Below, in pieces: positions 13,488 through 24,876 of a stretch of 64,000 nt of DNA; the first letter of the stretch is position 1; every line of letters starts with the position of its first letter. The notes beneath the pieces were generated by a model. It was not told the origin of the DNA. It ran no database searches and worked only from the letters and a program-made list of their open reading frames with translations. The position numbers and the translations under genes are program-made. Origin of the DNA: Simmondsia chinensis (taxonomy: Eukaryota > Streptophyta > Magnoliopsida > Caryophyllales > Simmondsiaceae). The stretch lies in NCBI GenBank assembly GCA_018398585.1, contig JAGTTD010000009.1, positions 8,685,193-8,749,192 on the forward strand, given 5' to 3'.

Positions 13488-13685
13488 TGTTAAATTTCAC
13501 CAGGTCTTTAGGTTTTACCTAAAGAATTGGTATACATACGATCCACATATAAGCCTAAATGGGGTTTTATTATACAACCAATTGGCATTAGATGGAGTAA
13601 CCCACTATAGCTTATCTGTTGGTTTCTTCACTCTCACAACCTCTACGTAGAATTTACAATAGATTCACATGTGGAGTTCTTAACA
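13488..13685 (-). mobile_element. Solo LTR of a TRIM family
   Basis: A 198-bp unit starts TGTTAAATTTCACC and ends CTTAACA (TG...CA on either strand), flanked by ACTAT and ACTAC, a target duplication with one mismatch. It is clearly related to the two LTRs of the complete TRIM at 49528-50088, sharing GGTCTTTAGG, CCACATATAAG, AATTGGCATTAG and TCACTCTCACAAC blocks. No second LTR or internal domain is adjacent, so it is read as a solo LTR. Confidence 0.8.
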
Positions 13686-13729
13686 ACTACAACCCGTTTA
13701 TGTTCGTTATTGGAGTTTGATAGGTTATT

Positions 13730-14170
13730 GAGTAAGTTCAAGCAAGCTTGTTAATCAGTCGAGTTGAACAAGGGGGTGCTCTACTCATTAGCTTTTGCGA
13801 ACAGTTCTATAAGGGCTTATTGAGGATTCAATAAGAGCTCGTCAAAAGTTTGTTAAGCACTCGTTAATAGTCAATATTAGCTCAAAACTGGTTCGGCAAT
13901 GGCTTGATAGTGACTCCAAGCGCTCATCTCATCAATAAAATTGACCGATAGCTAGCTTAGCTCGATTTTGATCTTAATTTGGCTCAATGACGAGCTCAAC
14001 TTGGCTCGATTTAGACTAATTAAGAGTTGGGTCAAATTGAGTAGCCAACACACTAAAGTCTTGTTAAATTGAGCTTGAAAAAAGGATGGAAAGCTCAATA
14101 AGAACTCGGCTCAAGCTCGAGTTTGAACGAGGGGTGTTTTGCTCAACTTGACTTGTTTACGCCCCTATGT
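13730..14170. repeat. Degenerate GAGCTCG-rich repeat
   Basis: A stretch dense in GAGCTCG, GCTCGAG and AACTCGGCTC words ends in TTGACTTGTTTACGCCCCTA. It resembles 1805-2150 and 63095-63600. It looks like an eroded member of a common plant interspersed repeat; its class is not determined. Confidence 0.45.
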
Positions 14171-14220
14171 CAGGATATTTCATTTACATTTAAAAATTTG
14201 AATGATAAAATTGAAGCCAT

Positions 14221-14354
14221 TGTGAGAGAAGAGTTATGATAACATACCTAACACGGTACTGAGGTATCATATATATAAAGAAACCAAGGAAAGTACAATT
14301 ACAAGAAAGCCCTCGGGCTGATAATAATATAAATAACTCTATTATCCTAATACA
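14221..14354 (-). repeat. 3' LTR of the copia remnant
   Basis: 134 bp, reading TGTATTAGGATAATAGAG...CTTCTCTCACA on the minus strand. It matches 22762-22893 along its length with scattered substitutions. Confidence 0.85.
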
Positions 14355-14735
14355 CCCCTTCAATCTGTACTCGGGGGACCAACCTGCAAATTGGCTTTGT
14401 GGTAGCGGAAGCAAACAGTAGCCAACCCTGTTGTAAAGATATCAGCAACTTGCTTGGTGGTAGGAGTAAATCGAACCTGGATGTCACCCTTGACAACCTT
14501 TTCATGAACGTAATGAAAATCGACATCAACGTGTTTGCTGCGATCATTAGAGATAGGATTTGCAGCAAGGTAAGTGGCAGGCACGTTATCACAGTAAATA
14601 AGAATTGGACCAGTGTGCAGCAGACCCAATTCACGCATCAAATATCGGATCCAATCACACTATGCTACGACTTTAGCAACGGCACGATACTCAGACTCAA
14701 TGGTAGACTTCGCAACTGTGGGCTGCTTTTTAGCG
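14355..14735 (-). pseudogene. Copia RNase H fragment
   Basis: The minus strand encodes the C-terminal part of a copia polyprotein: KQPTVAKSTIESEYRAVAK, WIRYLMRELGL, ILIYCDNVPATYLAANP, KHVDVDFHYVHEKV and TKQVADIFT motifs. An in-frame TAG interrupts it after AKVVA (about 14660), so it is dead. Homology stops near 14735, where a GC-rich stretch of unknown origin leads to the CACTA insertion point. Confidence 0.88.
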
Positions 14736-14818
14736 CGACGGCACTAGGGTTAGGCGCCGTGGAGAGGGTGAGGGAGGGGTTGTGGCGACGGCGACCTGCT
14801 TTGGGTTAGGGTTCTTGC

Positions 14819-14995
14819 CACTACAACAAAAAAGGGTAATTCTCGGCGCTTTTTTTTGGAATTCTCGGCCCAAAAGAGGGCCGAGAATTTTATTATCGGC
14901 GCTTAGGACAAGCGCCGAGAAAGAAAACGCCGAGAAATAAAAGCGCCGAGAATGTCTCGGCGTTTATAAGCGCCTATATTTTTCGCCGTTTTTTA
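14819..14995. repeat. CACTA left TIR and subterminal motif array
   Basis: A 31-bp TIR is followed by at least six copies of CTCGGCG/CGCCGAGA in both orientations within ~150 bp. Such arrays are where the element-encoded DNA-binding protein acts in En/Spm elements; that role is inferred here. Confidence 0.85.
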
Positions 14996-16109
14996 ATGTC
15001 GAGATTTTTTGAGTTTTTTAAATACCATATTTTTACTTCTTAGCATAGACATTTTACAAATAGCCTGTATTGCCTATTTATTTGTGCATATTTTCCACAC
15101 ACACACACACACATATATATAAATATATATATACAAAATTACTTAATAAAAAAATATCAACTAAACTGATAAATTTTTCATAAGACTCCGAATTCGACAA
15201 TCAAAATATTCAACATTGTCAATGTACTTTGACAGTTCAATACAAAATTTGAGATTTTTTCCACTCCAAATATCAACATAATTAATCTAATAACAAAAAA
15301 AAAATACAATGCTAACTTAGTCAAGTACAATCTTCACAAATATATAAATCAACCGAATGAGCTTGTATAGACAACACCGTATAAAAAAATTTGAGGGTTC
15401 ACCGTCACCTGGTCCCGATTCATCTCTACCCTGTATAGACAACACAATAATAACATTACTTATGTACAAAATTTCAATCTACCAGTTTACTATCACATAA
15501 ATCAATAACAATGAGCACATTAAATCATTTATCGGAACCCGTCAACCCTCAAGTGTCCACAATCCCTTTTGGAAGGGAAGTAGGAGTAGATAGAGGAAGG
15601 CCTAGGTTGTGCTGCATCTCATGACTTCTATATCATGTGATTGCCACCTATTTAGCTTGCCCTCCATTCTCATTTCTATCTAGTATGTGCTTGAAGCAAA
15701 TGAAGAGTCTGCAACATCTTAAGGCGACAATATAGTACATGAGATTCCACTCTCTGCCACATCTTGCAAAGCACAACACACATGATTCAAATTATATCTT
15801 GTTGTCTAAAGTTAGGCTATTCCTCATATAGGAAAAATTGAAAGAGGATTATCAATGAAGATATTAGAGAAAAGATTTAGTAGAAGAAGTGTCAAAACAT
15901 CCAAAAACCAAACCATCTTATCAAGCAGCAAGACAAGCATATCTGATCCAAAATTTTGCTTCACATGGTAAATTCATATAGTTTCCCAAAAGTACCAACC
16001 CCAATGCCACCTTTTGTCTCAATCATTCACATCATCAATTTCATTATTTACAAAGGATTAGAAAGGCAATTATTTGCATTATAGTACAAACAAATACAAA
16101 TTAAATAGA
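14996..16109. other. Non-coding left interior of the CACTA element
   Basis: AT-rich DNA between the subterminal array and the TNP1-like gene. It has an (AC)n(AT)n microsatellite near 15098-15135. No coding potential is recognised. Confidence 0.6.
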
Positions 16110-17975
16110 TTATCTTACCGGATCAGCAACCGCAGTAATAATTGCTCGACCTTCAGCTATCATTTCATATGATGCTTGGCCAGAAGAAACAACATCATAA
16201 ATGGGTAGGAGCCTTCTCATTTGCTGCTTTACATTGGCCAATTCTATTTTCATATTTTGCACTTCGACATGATTACCGGTACGATCGAATCCCTTTTTCT
16301 TTAGTTTACCCCTGACTCCGTATGTATCACTCCTCTTCACGCCAAATCCATAACCTACCGCTCGATAGCCCGGATTTTCCTGTTCATACATTAACTCGGT
16401 AAATACTTCCTCCTCGATTTTTGATCGAGGTCTGGAAGAAGATCCAAGTCGAGCCTCAACTATTTCTCTAGCTGTATCCTGCAAAGAAGAGAAAAAGACA
16501 TTAAATACATTTAAATTAAAAGAAATGTGAGATAATAATAAAACCCATCATAAATTCTTGTGAAACCATGTTCTCAAAAAAGCCACCACTTTTCCTGGTA
16601 TGAGTTTCCTGGTAAAACTCTATACTGGTGGGCTTCCTTCCTTTATTAATTTCCTACAATCAATAAGTCAACATAAGTCTTAACTAATTTAACAGGTAGA
16701 TAGTAATAATACACAAAACATATACTTAAATCCTTACAAAACTATCTCTTTTATTCGCATAACTTGTTGAACCAGTCGTGTGAAACTGATTCTGCTTGGC
16801 ACGTGCTTCTTTGCCGCATTTACTCTTCTCCTGACATTGGAAATCAACATCAATCCAAGAAAAACTTTACATTCATAATCAATATCAATCTGCTTCCCCC
16901 TTTTTGACCAATCAAAAATTACTTAAAAAGAAATTGTTTTACCTTGCCTTGTGGAGAAAACCAAAAATGTACCAAAGTTATCCATTAGTCACGATTAACT
17001 CCTCGTGGCACTGTTGCAATAACTTCAGCCTCAGTTTTGTTCCCTTGGCAATATTGCGCTTTCAAACTCGTCTTATAACCCCTCCACATTTTGTCAAGAT
17101 GCTGTAGTATTGATTTATCAATCAATACATCACTGGGCATTGAAAATTTTCCCTAAAACATAAAATCCAACAATAATGTCACAAAGAGGCAAGGGAATAG
17201 TAAGAAGGCATAAAGCAGTAGTTGTACTAGTAAGAGAGCAACCACATTTCAGGGCTATATCCAAATTTCACTCGAACAGTCAAATTTAACAGAAGAACCT
17301 ATTGCCAATTATACTATTGAATTAAATTAACACAATTAAGAGTATAAAACCTTAATTAATACAATGATATAGTTCAAAAACTTCAGACATACATATTATA
17401 TCATATATAAAGTAAACTTCAGACATAAATAATACTTACTCGAATAACCTCAATAGCTTCTGCTTTGTATTGGTTATTCATCGTACGCCAATCTCTTACT
17501 CCGAGCGGACAAAACCGTCCCTTTTTGCAATCTCTCCAATAAGCCGGATCAACAAATCGCCACCCTTTCTAATTGGTTGGCGTAGGTCATTGAACCGCAC
17601 AATAATTCTTACACCTTCAGGAAGATGCCATACTTCCTTAACTGGTATCGTCCTTAAGGTACTCAAGTTATCTTGGCCATCTATTAACGATTAAGATATA
17701 CCATTACTTTTCTAATTGATTGAAAAATTATTACCATAATTAATGCTATCAAATTGAAAACATTTACCGATAAGTTGAAGTAGCTCCCTCTCATCAAATG
17801 GCACGTCAGTGGACCAAACACCAACTTCCCTCACTGGTCCCTCTGCTTGAGATGTTGACGGTCTTGGCTGACTATCATCACCTCCTTCATGTTCCGGTGT
17901 TGCTGTTGAGGACTGCACTGATTTGCCACTTCTAAAAAACCTCCTCATTGTGAATCCACGCTTTTCCAAAAACAA
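16110..17975 (-). pseudogene. TNP1-like accessory transposase gene (Transposase_24 type)
   Basis: Minus-strand pieces read, in order, MRRFFRSGKSVQSS; VGVWSTDVPFDERELLQLIGK; LDKMWRGYKTSLKAQY; PRGVNRD-stop-WITLVHFWFSPQGK; QNQFHTTGSTSYANK; and a C-terminal segment with ARLGSSSRPRSKIEEEVF and a likely coiled coil (VEVQNMKIELANVKQQMRRL). This is the layout of the plant 'Ptta/En/Spm' transposase family, second protein of CACTA elements. The stop between D and W replaces the usual Q (CAA to TAA). Several introns are needed, and I did not fix every splice site. The gene follows the TNP2-like gene in the same orientation. Confidence 0.75.
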
Positions 17976-18159
17976 AAGAATTAGTAGATGTATAATAGAA
18001 CTTACAAAAATAAAATGAGAAGCAAATACGTTCTGTAAAACAAATAATCAATAATGAAACAAAGATCATAGACAAAATGAAACAACACGTACAAAAGAAA
18101 ACTAACATACATGGACAAAATGAAACAACACGTAACATTATTTTACAACTCTAAAAAAA

Positions 18160-21100
18160 CAAAGATCAAATCTCGCCTAGATCATACAAGTCCCTAGGTT
18201 TAGTCTTAATAACATGATACCATCCCTTTTGCATCTCATTTTGAATATAGAAAACTTACTTTGCTTGAGATGAGATGACAAATGGATCATCTTTCAACAA
18301 TCGACCCGTATACATCAACTTAGAGAAGTTCACACAAGCACCATCATTTCTAAATGTTCTTAAGCCCCATTTATATCTACCCAATCACAACGAAAAATGA
18401 CAACTTTATAACTCCCATAATAGTCTAGTTCATATATGTCTTTCAATTTGCCATAGTAAACTTGTCCATCGGCTACGACCATGACCCCAGAATTTTGTGT
18501 CCTCGTATAGTGTTCACGATCTTCTGTATGAAACTTGTATCCATTAAGGACAAAGCCCTTTATTCTTTTAGCATAATGATTTAGCCCACCAGCTAAAGCC
18601 CTTCTCAATTGGCCTTCTTCGGTAGTTGCATTAATTTTGTGCACCTTAATAGAATAAAAGGTAGTATCAAAATTAATGATGAATATATAAAATCAACTTC
18701 AACATCGAATAAAATATACTAACCTGGTTTTGAAGCCACTCAGAAAACTCTTCAACAATCCACTAATTTTCTAATGTTGCATTAGATTGACCTCTATGGA
18801 AATATGCTCGTCGTTTTTCACTTAAAAATTCACTATAATAAGGAAATTATTAGTAGGTTGAACAAAAATAGTTAATATTGACAAAGTTGCTTCTATTAAC
18901 ACTTACTCATGAAGTTTCTTGATTTCATCTAGCTGAAGTAGCACATAACGATGCGCTTGTTCCTTACTTCTCATATCATGGCGAACAATTTTCTCTTTTC
19001 CAATTGCACGACCCCCAGACTTTAACAAGTATTTACCCGTACTTGAACCATTATCATCATTTCTTTTAGGTCTATTAAAAATGGTCGTAGCACCTTCTAA
19101 GTATCTAGAACAAAATGTAATAGTCTCCTTCATGATGTAGCCTTCAGCAATGGACCCTTCTGGCCGCGCCTGGTTACTTACGTATGTTTTCAAATGGGAC
19201 AAATACCTTTATTACATAAATATAAATAACACGTGAGATCAATTACTAGATGCCAAATATGAGAGATAAAAGTAAATGAAGCATTATGGGCTAACCTTTC
19301 AATCGGATACATCCATCTATAGTGAACAGGCCCACCAAGCTTAGCCTCCTCTACTAAATGAATTAGTAGATGAACCATGACTGTAAAAAATGTAGGTAGA
19401 AATTCCATCTCCATCTCACAAAGTGTAAGAATAATGTTCGATTATTGAAGATCGAGCATATTTGGGTCGAGGGTCGTAGAACACAAGTATTTGAAAAAGG
19501 AAGACAAGTCTGAAAGCAACTCAATGACTTGTGTGGCATTGGATGCTCGTAAAGCTACAGGAAGAATATCTTGCATAAGAACATGGTTGTCATGACTCTT
19601 AAGGTTTAAGAGTTTTCTTTGTTTCAATTTCACACATCTAGAGATGTTAGATCCATATCCATCTGGGACCCTAAGTTTCTGTAGAACTCTTAGAAACCGT
19701 TTTTTTATCATTTGAAGACATATGGTAAGAAGCTGGAGGCATGTACGGATCTCTATTAGGACGAGGTTGTAGCCAAAGATGTGGCTTTATGTTTCTTTCT
19801 TCAAGGGCCCTTCTTGCCTTTTCATCATCTCTAGTCTTTCTCTCCATATGTAATAGCGTCCCTAGAACATTATCACACACATTTTTCTCTATGTGCATGA
19901 CATCTAGATTATGTCGAAGGAGATTGTACTCCCAATATGGCAAGTCAAAAAATATGCTTTTTTTCTTCCAAAGCACTTTCTTATTGCCCACTCTTTCTAT
20001 TGAACTGTCTATGTGGTGCCTTTCTCTTTTCTTCTTACTAGTCTTTTAGGTTTTTCCGTACTTGTAACGAACTTGTTCTTGTGCTTTCAAGATATCAGTC
20101 CCTGATGCCGGAGTAGGAGCACAAGCATACTCCATTGTCCCATCAAACAATTGACTCTGAGATCGAAAAGGGTGATTATTAGGTAACCATTTACAATGTC
20201 CATTATAGCAAATCTTGCCCCCAAACTTATAAGAATGTGTATGTTCAGTGCAATAAGGACAAGCTGTGTAGCCCTTTGTACTCCAACCAGACAACATAGT
20301 ATATACAGGAAAGTCATTGATAGTCCACATTATAGCCCCTTGCATCCTAAAGTTTTGTCCACTATAGGCATCATATGCATCAATACCTTCCCATAACAAT
20401 TTCAACTCATGCAGCAATGGTTGTAGGTACACATCAATGTCAAGTCCAGGGCCCGATTACCCAGGAATAATCGAAGAAAGAATGAATGACGATTGCTTCA
20501 TACATAGCCATGGGGGCAAGTTGTACGGGATCAACACCACTGGCCATGTACTATAAGTAGTATTCATAAGACGGTACGGATTGAAGCCGTCACTAGCAAG
20601 ACCAAGCCTAACACTACGAGGATCTGAAAAAAACTACGGATACCGAGCATCAAATGCCCTCCAAGCTAAGCCATCTGCAAGATGCCTTAATTTCCCATCC
20701 TTCAAACGGTCTATCTTATGCCATCTCATATCTTCGGCTGTTTTAGATGACATGTATAATCTTTTGAGCCTTGAAATCAAAGAAAAATACCGCATAACCT
20801 TAGCGGGCTCTCCTTTCTTGGTTGACATAGTTTCATCACTACAACTGTCATCTTCCTGACCCTTAACTGTCTTCCATCTTGAGGTACCGCATGTATGACA
20901 ACTCTCTTTTTCAGACATTTCACCCCAATATAACATACAATTACTTGGACAAGCATGAATCTTTTCATATCCAAGACCCAACTCATTGATCTTTTTCTGA
21001 GCTTCATAATAAGATGATGGAAATACCATAATTTGGGAAAATGCATCAGCAAGAAGTCTTAGCAACATCGTGAAGGACTCAGCAGACCAACTATGCATAC

Positions 21101-21662
21101 ATTTCAAGTGAAACAAGTGCAAAAGAAATGACAATTTGGAGAATGCGCTACAGCCTGGATATAGTTCTTCATTATAAGCTTCCAATATCTTCTTATACTT
21201 GGCTTTCTCCTCAGGAGATTGGTTGGGTTGTTCAAGAGGAACTTGATCCGACCAATCATGTTCATCAGACAAATGGGGTTGACTTGTGGAGGGAGGAATA
21301 TCAACTCCGATACTTTCTCGTAGTAATCCACCAATATCATCTCGACCTACGGCCCTTCCCTCATTATTATTGGTAGATGTTTGACTATTGCATCTCAATT
21401 GTTGAACAATATCTTCTTTTCCATGAAAAATTCATTTCTTATACTTTGGCCAAAAACCCTTAAAAAGGATATGATATTCCACATCTTCTAATGAGAACCA
21501 TTTGGCTATTTTGTATTTATTACATGGACATCGAGTTTTTCCTTCTATAAGGTTTTCTTTAGCCAACTTAATGAATTCAATAACACCATCAATATAAGCT
21601 TGACTAATCCTTGGTTGGGTGATCCAACTCGTATCCATATCTCTAAATATTAAGTAGTGCAA
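18160..21662 (-). pseudogene. TNP2-like CACTA transposase
   Basis: The catalytic protein of the CACTA element. On the minus strand the domains occur in family order. The transposase-associated domain is at 21662-21432 (MDTSWITQPRISQAYIDGV, CPCNKY). The Tnp2 domain spans about 21400-19670 (CHTCGTSRW; DAYDAYSGQNFRMQGA; HNLDVMHIEKNVCDNVLGTL). A DUF4218-type region is at 19711-18903 (LPVALRAS; LVEEAKLGGPVHYRWMYPIE; RPEGSIAEGYI). A DUF4216-type region is at 18644-18360 (GYKFHTEDREHYTRTQNSGV; ELDYYGSYKVVIFRCDWVD). The reading frame is kept from 21662 to ~19690 but broken by stops at 21432, 20634 and near 20455, then shifts by one base near 19690. The copy is inactive. Start and intron positions in the 3' half are approximate. 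Confidence 0.9.
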
Positions 21663-22499
21663 TCAAATTACCTAAAAATTGAAAAAAGATAGAGTTCATA
21701 AGACAAATATTTAATCAACCAATCAAAATATATACAAATACAAAAACAAATAATTAATGGGACTTAGGAGAAGTTAGAAATTAAAGTAAGATACATGAGT
21801 TCCTTATAATCAATTTTAATCCTCTAATGTGAAGGATCCATCTAAACAAGGGATATAGCAACAAAGTTTTATTTTTCCAAATTTAAAAATCATGAAATCG
21901 ATATCTAATCTCCCTGACATTAACAAATTGAACTCACAAGCGCCACCAACATATAATTTTAAACATCAATCAAACACAGTAACACAAGAATTTCGTCAAA
22001 ACAACAATCTTTTGTATTAATCAATTCAAATAATGAGATGCAACGATAGAATCATTCGAACCATGGCATTAAGGATGCGCATGAAACAGGGGAAAGTGTG
22101 AAATGGCGATAATACAAAACTATAATACAACTACTTCAACCAACTCAAATGATATAACACTTGTAGAAGAATAAGCAGTCCAATAAAAATAAAAACCGAA
22201 ACTAGGGCAAGGACATCACATACTAACAGCAAAGCAAGAGCAACTGTGAAATCGGAAGGTGAGGGTGAGAGACGAACGCTGGCGGTGACGGTGAGAGGTA
22301 AACGCCGGCGGCGACGGTGAGAGGCGACGCGGTTGGAAATCGGGTGGTGAGGGTGAGAGACGAACGTGGCGGCGAGGGTGAGGGTGAGAGACGACAGTGA
22401 GAGACGAGGGTTAGGGTTTGCGGGAGGTGAGGGTGAGAGACGACGGTGACGAGCGTGAGCAAATGAGGGTTAGGGTTTGTTGGGGGTATATATACCCGA
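21663..22499. other. CACTA right interior with GTGAGAGACGA minisatellite
   Basis: Upstream region of the TNP2-like gene. At about 22255-22450 a GC-rich stretch repeats units such as GGTGAGAGACGA and GGCGACGGTGAGAGG. This is likely the transposase promoter side of the element, by analogy; no promoter element was assigned. Confidence 0.6.
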
Positions 22500-22685
22500 C
22501 AAGATTCTCGGCGCTTATAAACGCCGAGAATCTCGGAGCTTATAAACGCCGATATTTTTTGCGTCGTTTAAAATCGCCGAGAATTTTCGACGCTTTGTCT
22601 CGACGCATTTAAACGCCGAGATTTCTCGACGTTTGTATAAACGCCGATAATTATGCGCCGAGAATTACCCTTTTTTGTTGTAGTG
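22500..22685. repeat. CACTA right TIR and subterminal motif array
   Basis: Dense CTCGGCG, ACGCCGAGA and AAACGCCGA motifs in both orientations lead to the right TIR, which is the exact inverse of the left for 31 bp and ends TTTTTTGTTGTAGTG. Confidence 0.85.
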
Positions 22686-22761
22686 TGCCCGATTTTCCCT
22701 TATTTATTTATTTTTATTTTTTTTGAGAAAAGAGGGTATCAAAGGTATGGCTCTGATACCA

Positions 22762-22893
22762 TGTGAGAGAAGAGTTATGGTAATGTGTCCAACAGGGTAC
22801 TGAGATATCATACATATAAAGAAACCAAGGAAAGTACAATTACAAGAAAACCCGTGGACTGATAATAATATAAATAACTCTATTATCCTAATA
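22762..22893 (-). repeat. 5' LTR and primer-binding site of the copia remnant
   Basis: LTR copy matching 14221-14354. Just inside it, at 22746-22761, the minus strand reads TGGTATCAGAGCCAT, complementary to the 3' end of initiator tRNA-Met. This fixes the element's orientation. Confidence 0.85.
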
Positions 22894-24070
22894 GTCATAT
22901 CTCATAAATAAAGAAGATATACATCAACTTTTTAAACTAAAAAAAATAACTCTATCTTAATTACTGGAATAAAAATTTGAATAAGGAATTATTAACTAAA
23001 TATTTAATATATCAAAAACGATGTATTAAAGTATACTCCACCATCTTTTTTGAGCTCAAAAAACTTTCCGGAAATACTTAGTTGAGTGGAGATCCAGAGC
23101 AACTGTAAAACGAAAAGTGTCTACATAGCATCTAATTTTCTAATTATGCAGGTAAATAGTATACATAATTTATATATTTAATATATATAAATTAATATTA
23201 AAATTTTAAAAATATTACATATTAATATATATATGTATATATCATATTGATGCAGTGCATAAGTAGAAAATTGGGAAAATGGGAAGGATTCATCAACCCT
23301 CCCTTTAATTTTATTATGAACTAATAAATACGGAGAAAATTAACTCAATTTCTCACAACCCGAAAAAGAGAGAAAATACTAAATCTTTAAAATAAATCTG
23401 AAAATTGAATAACTCTATATAAACAATTTATATGGAGGAACTAATTAACTAAAAATAAAACACTAAAAGATAATTCAAAATTTAAACCAAAAAACTAAAA
23501 AATAATCCTAATCATAATAAAACTCCATCTGTGTCCAACGTCCTCCTGCCGCCAATTCAATGTCGCAATCAATCCGCTAGAACTGTTGTCCTGCCAAGCA
23601 ACCCGCCAATCTTGAACATGAAGCTGCATCGCCCCGCCTATCTTTGGCGTCATTGTCCCGCCCATTCTTGGCGCCACCGTCTCGCCTGGATTAAGACGCC
23701 AATGCCTGTAAGGCGGCTGCATCACATATTAACTTATAAAATTACATGTTGTTATAAAACTAAGGACTTATTATACTCAAAAAAAAGATAATAAAAATAC
23801 AAACCCTAATATACTTTAAAAAAAAATAGCAAGTATTTTGTATCAGAACTAGAGAAATAAATCTCTTAATTGTCTTTTCTTTTCTTTATTCTCCTTTTCT
23901 CACTCTCTCTCTTTCCTCACGTTTTTCTTCTTTTTTTTTCTGTTACATTCATAAGCATCTTTCATCATATATACATATATACATACATGTACAAGAGAGG
24001 GTGACTCACTATGAGAAGGCTCATAGGGTGACATGTGTCATTTTCCTTACATGTGTTATAATAATACTCA
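22894..24070. other. AT-rich intergenic DNA
   Basis: I see no gene or bounded element. About 23530-23725 is a less AT-rich patch with repeated CCGCCxATCTTGGCG-like words. The segment ends at the target duplication of the 5S-headed SINE. Confidence 0.5.
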
Positions 24071-24090
24071 TATTTATATATGTATATGTA

Positions 24091-24366
24091 AAAGGAGCAA
24101 AGGAGCATACTCAATGCCTCAAGGGCTCCCGCCTATGCAGGGTCTGGGGGGGGCGGATATACGCAACCTTCCCCTTTCAGGGTGTTGACCTGAAGAGAGG
24201 CTGTTTCCTAGTGCCCCCAACCTGAGGGTGAGGACTTCCCAGGAGGTCACCATCTTGGGACTACTCCCGCCCAAGTACGCTTAACTTCGGAGTTCTCATG
24301 GGATCCGGTGACGGCGTGTTGGTGCCTTCTTTGGTATTTATAACGGCGTGTTGGTGCCCTTTTTGG
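24091..24366 (-). mobile_element. 5S-headed SINE, complete copy with 20-bp TSD
   Basis: A 276-bp insert is flanked by perfect direct repeats of TATTTATATATGTATATGTA (24071-24090 and 24367-24386), the signature of LINE-mediated insertion. On the minus strand it starts with GGGCACCAACACGCCG, and a ~37-bp part of this start is duplicated in tandem. A 5S rRNA-like segment (24310-24230) follows. Next come the Au/TS-like SINE body (CCTCTCTTCAGGTCAACACCC, GGTTGCGTATATCC, CCCCAGACCCTGCATAGGCGG) and a short tail with a GCTCCTTT duplication instead of poly(A). The same module order in the copy at 1090-1327 shows that this is a family and not a chance fusion. Confidence 0.85.
24230..24310 (-). pseudogene. 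5S rRNA-like segment (SINE head)
   Basis: The minus strand reads CACCGGATCCCATGAGAAC, then AGTTAAGCGTACTTGGGCGG, a diverged GAGTAGTCCCAAGATGGTGACC and TCCTGGGAAGTCCTC. It is recognisably the inner and 3' part of plant 5S rRNA, but with small losses in the box C region compared with the copy at 1221-1302. It is a retroposon part and not a 5S gene. Confidence 0.8.
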
Positions 24367-24386
24367 TATTTATATATGTATATGTA

Positions 24387-24876
24387 TAAATAAATATTTT
24401 ACATAATTCTTAATTTTTAGGATATTTAATAATATTCAAACTCGACCATAAAAATTGTATCAGAAAAATATCGAATACTTACAACACATATTATTTATCT
24501 ACGCCATATAGGGGCTTTCATTTTGCAGTTGCTTTGGAATCTCCACCCATACTTGACCCTATTTGTTTTTATGGTATACAAAACTAAGTAATTTAATTTA
24601 TATTACATGCATCATATCTTATATATATAAACATATTCGTCATGTCATGCATGTTTGCTAATAGTAATAGCGAATATTCTTATAAAAAATTTAGGTACAA
24701 TCAGAAAACCACTTAGCATTAACAAATTATAGATATTATTTTAATTTAAAATTTCACAATATTATTAGCGATCTTGCTGTTTAATATAAGTTTATGAAAA
24801 AACTTGATTTAGGCATTATAAAATTTGACAATACATTTTTCAAATATCAGATAGTTTAAAATATTTTTGAGATAAC
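24387..24876. other. AT-rich intergenic DNA
   Basis: No gene, RNA or bounded element is seen. Confidence 0.55.

Larger units (their letters stand above)
14819..22685 (-). mobile_element. CACTA (En/Spm) transposon, 7.87 kb
   Basis: Both ends begin CACTACAACAAAAAAGGG and the terminal inverted repeat is identical for 31 bp. A 3-bp target duplication TGC is present on both sides (14816-14818 and 22686-22688), diagnostic of the superfamily. Subterminal regions are full of CGGCG/CGCCGAGA motifs. Inside, on the minus strand, lie decayed TNP2-like and TNP1-like genes. The perfect terminal repeat suggests a fairly recent insertion, but the genes already carry stops and a frameshift, so the copy could move only with help from another element. 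Confidence 0.96.
14221..22893 (-). mobile_element. Short-LTR copia remnant split by a CACTA element
   Basis: Two ~132-bp LTRs flank this region. On the minus strand the 5' LTR is 22893-22762. It is followed immediately by TGGTATCAGAGCCAT, the initiator tRNA-Met primer-binding site. The 3' LTR is 14354-14221, preceded by the purine-rich TTGAAGGGG. Outer flanks are GCCAT and GTCAT, a target duplication with one mismatch. Most of gag-pol is missing; only the RNase H end remains (14355-14735). The CACTA element 14819-22685 was inserted later. Two bases (CA) are missing at the outer edge of the right LTR. Confidence 0.85.

Noticed and set aside
22223..22612. Pro/Ser-rich protein ORFs near the CACTA right end
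   Set aside because: Open frames arise from the GTGAGAGACGA minisatellite and CGGCG motif arrays; no real protein pattern.
14819..22685. CRISPR-like or other array from the CGGCG repeats
   Set aside because: Motifs are short, in both orientations and at irregular spacing, typical of CACTA subterminal regions in a plant genome.
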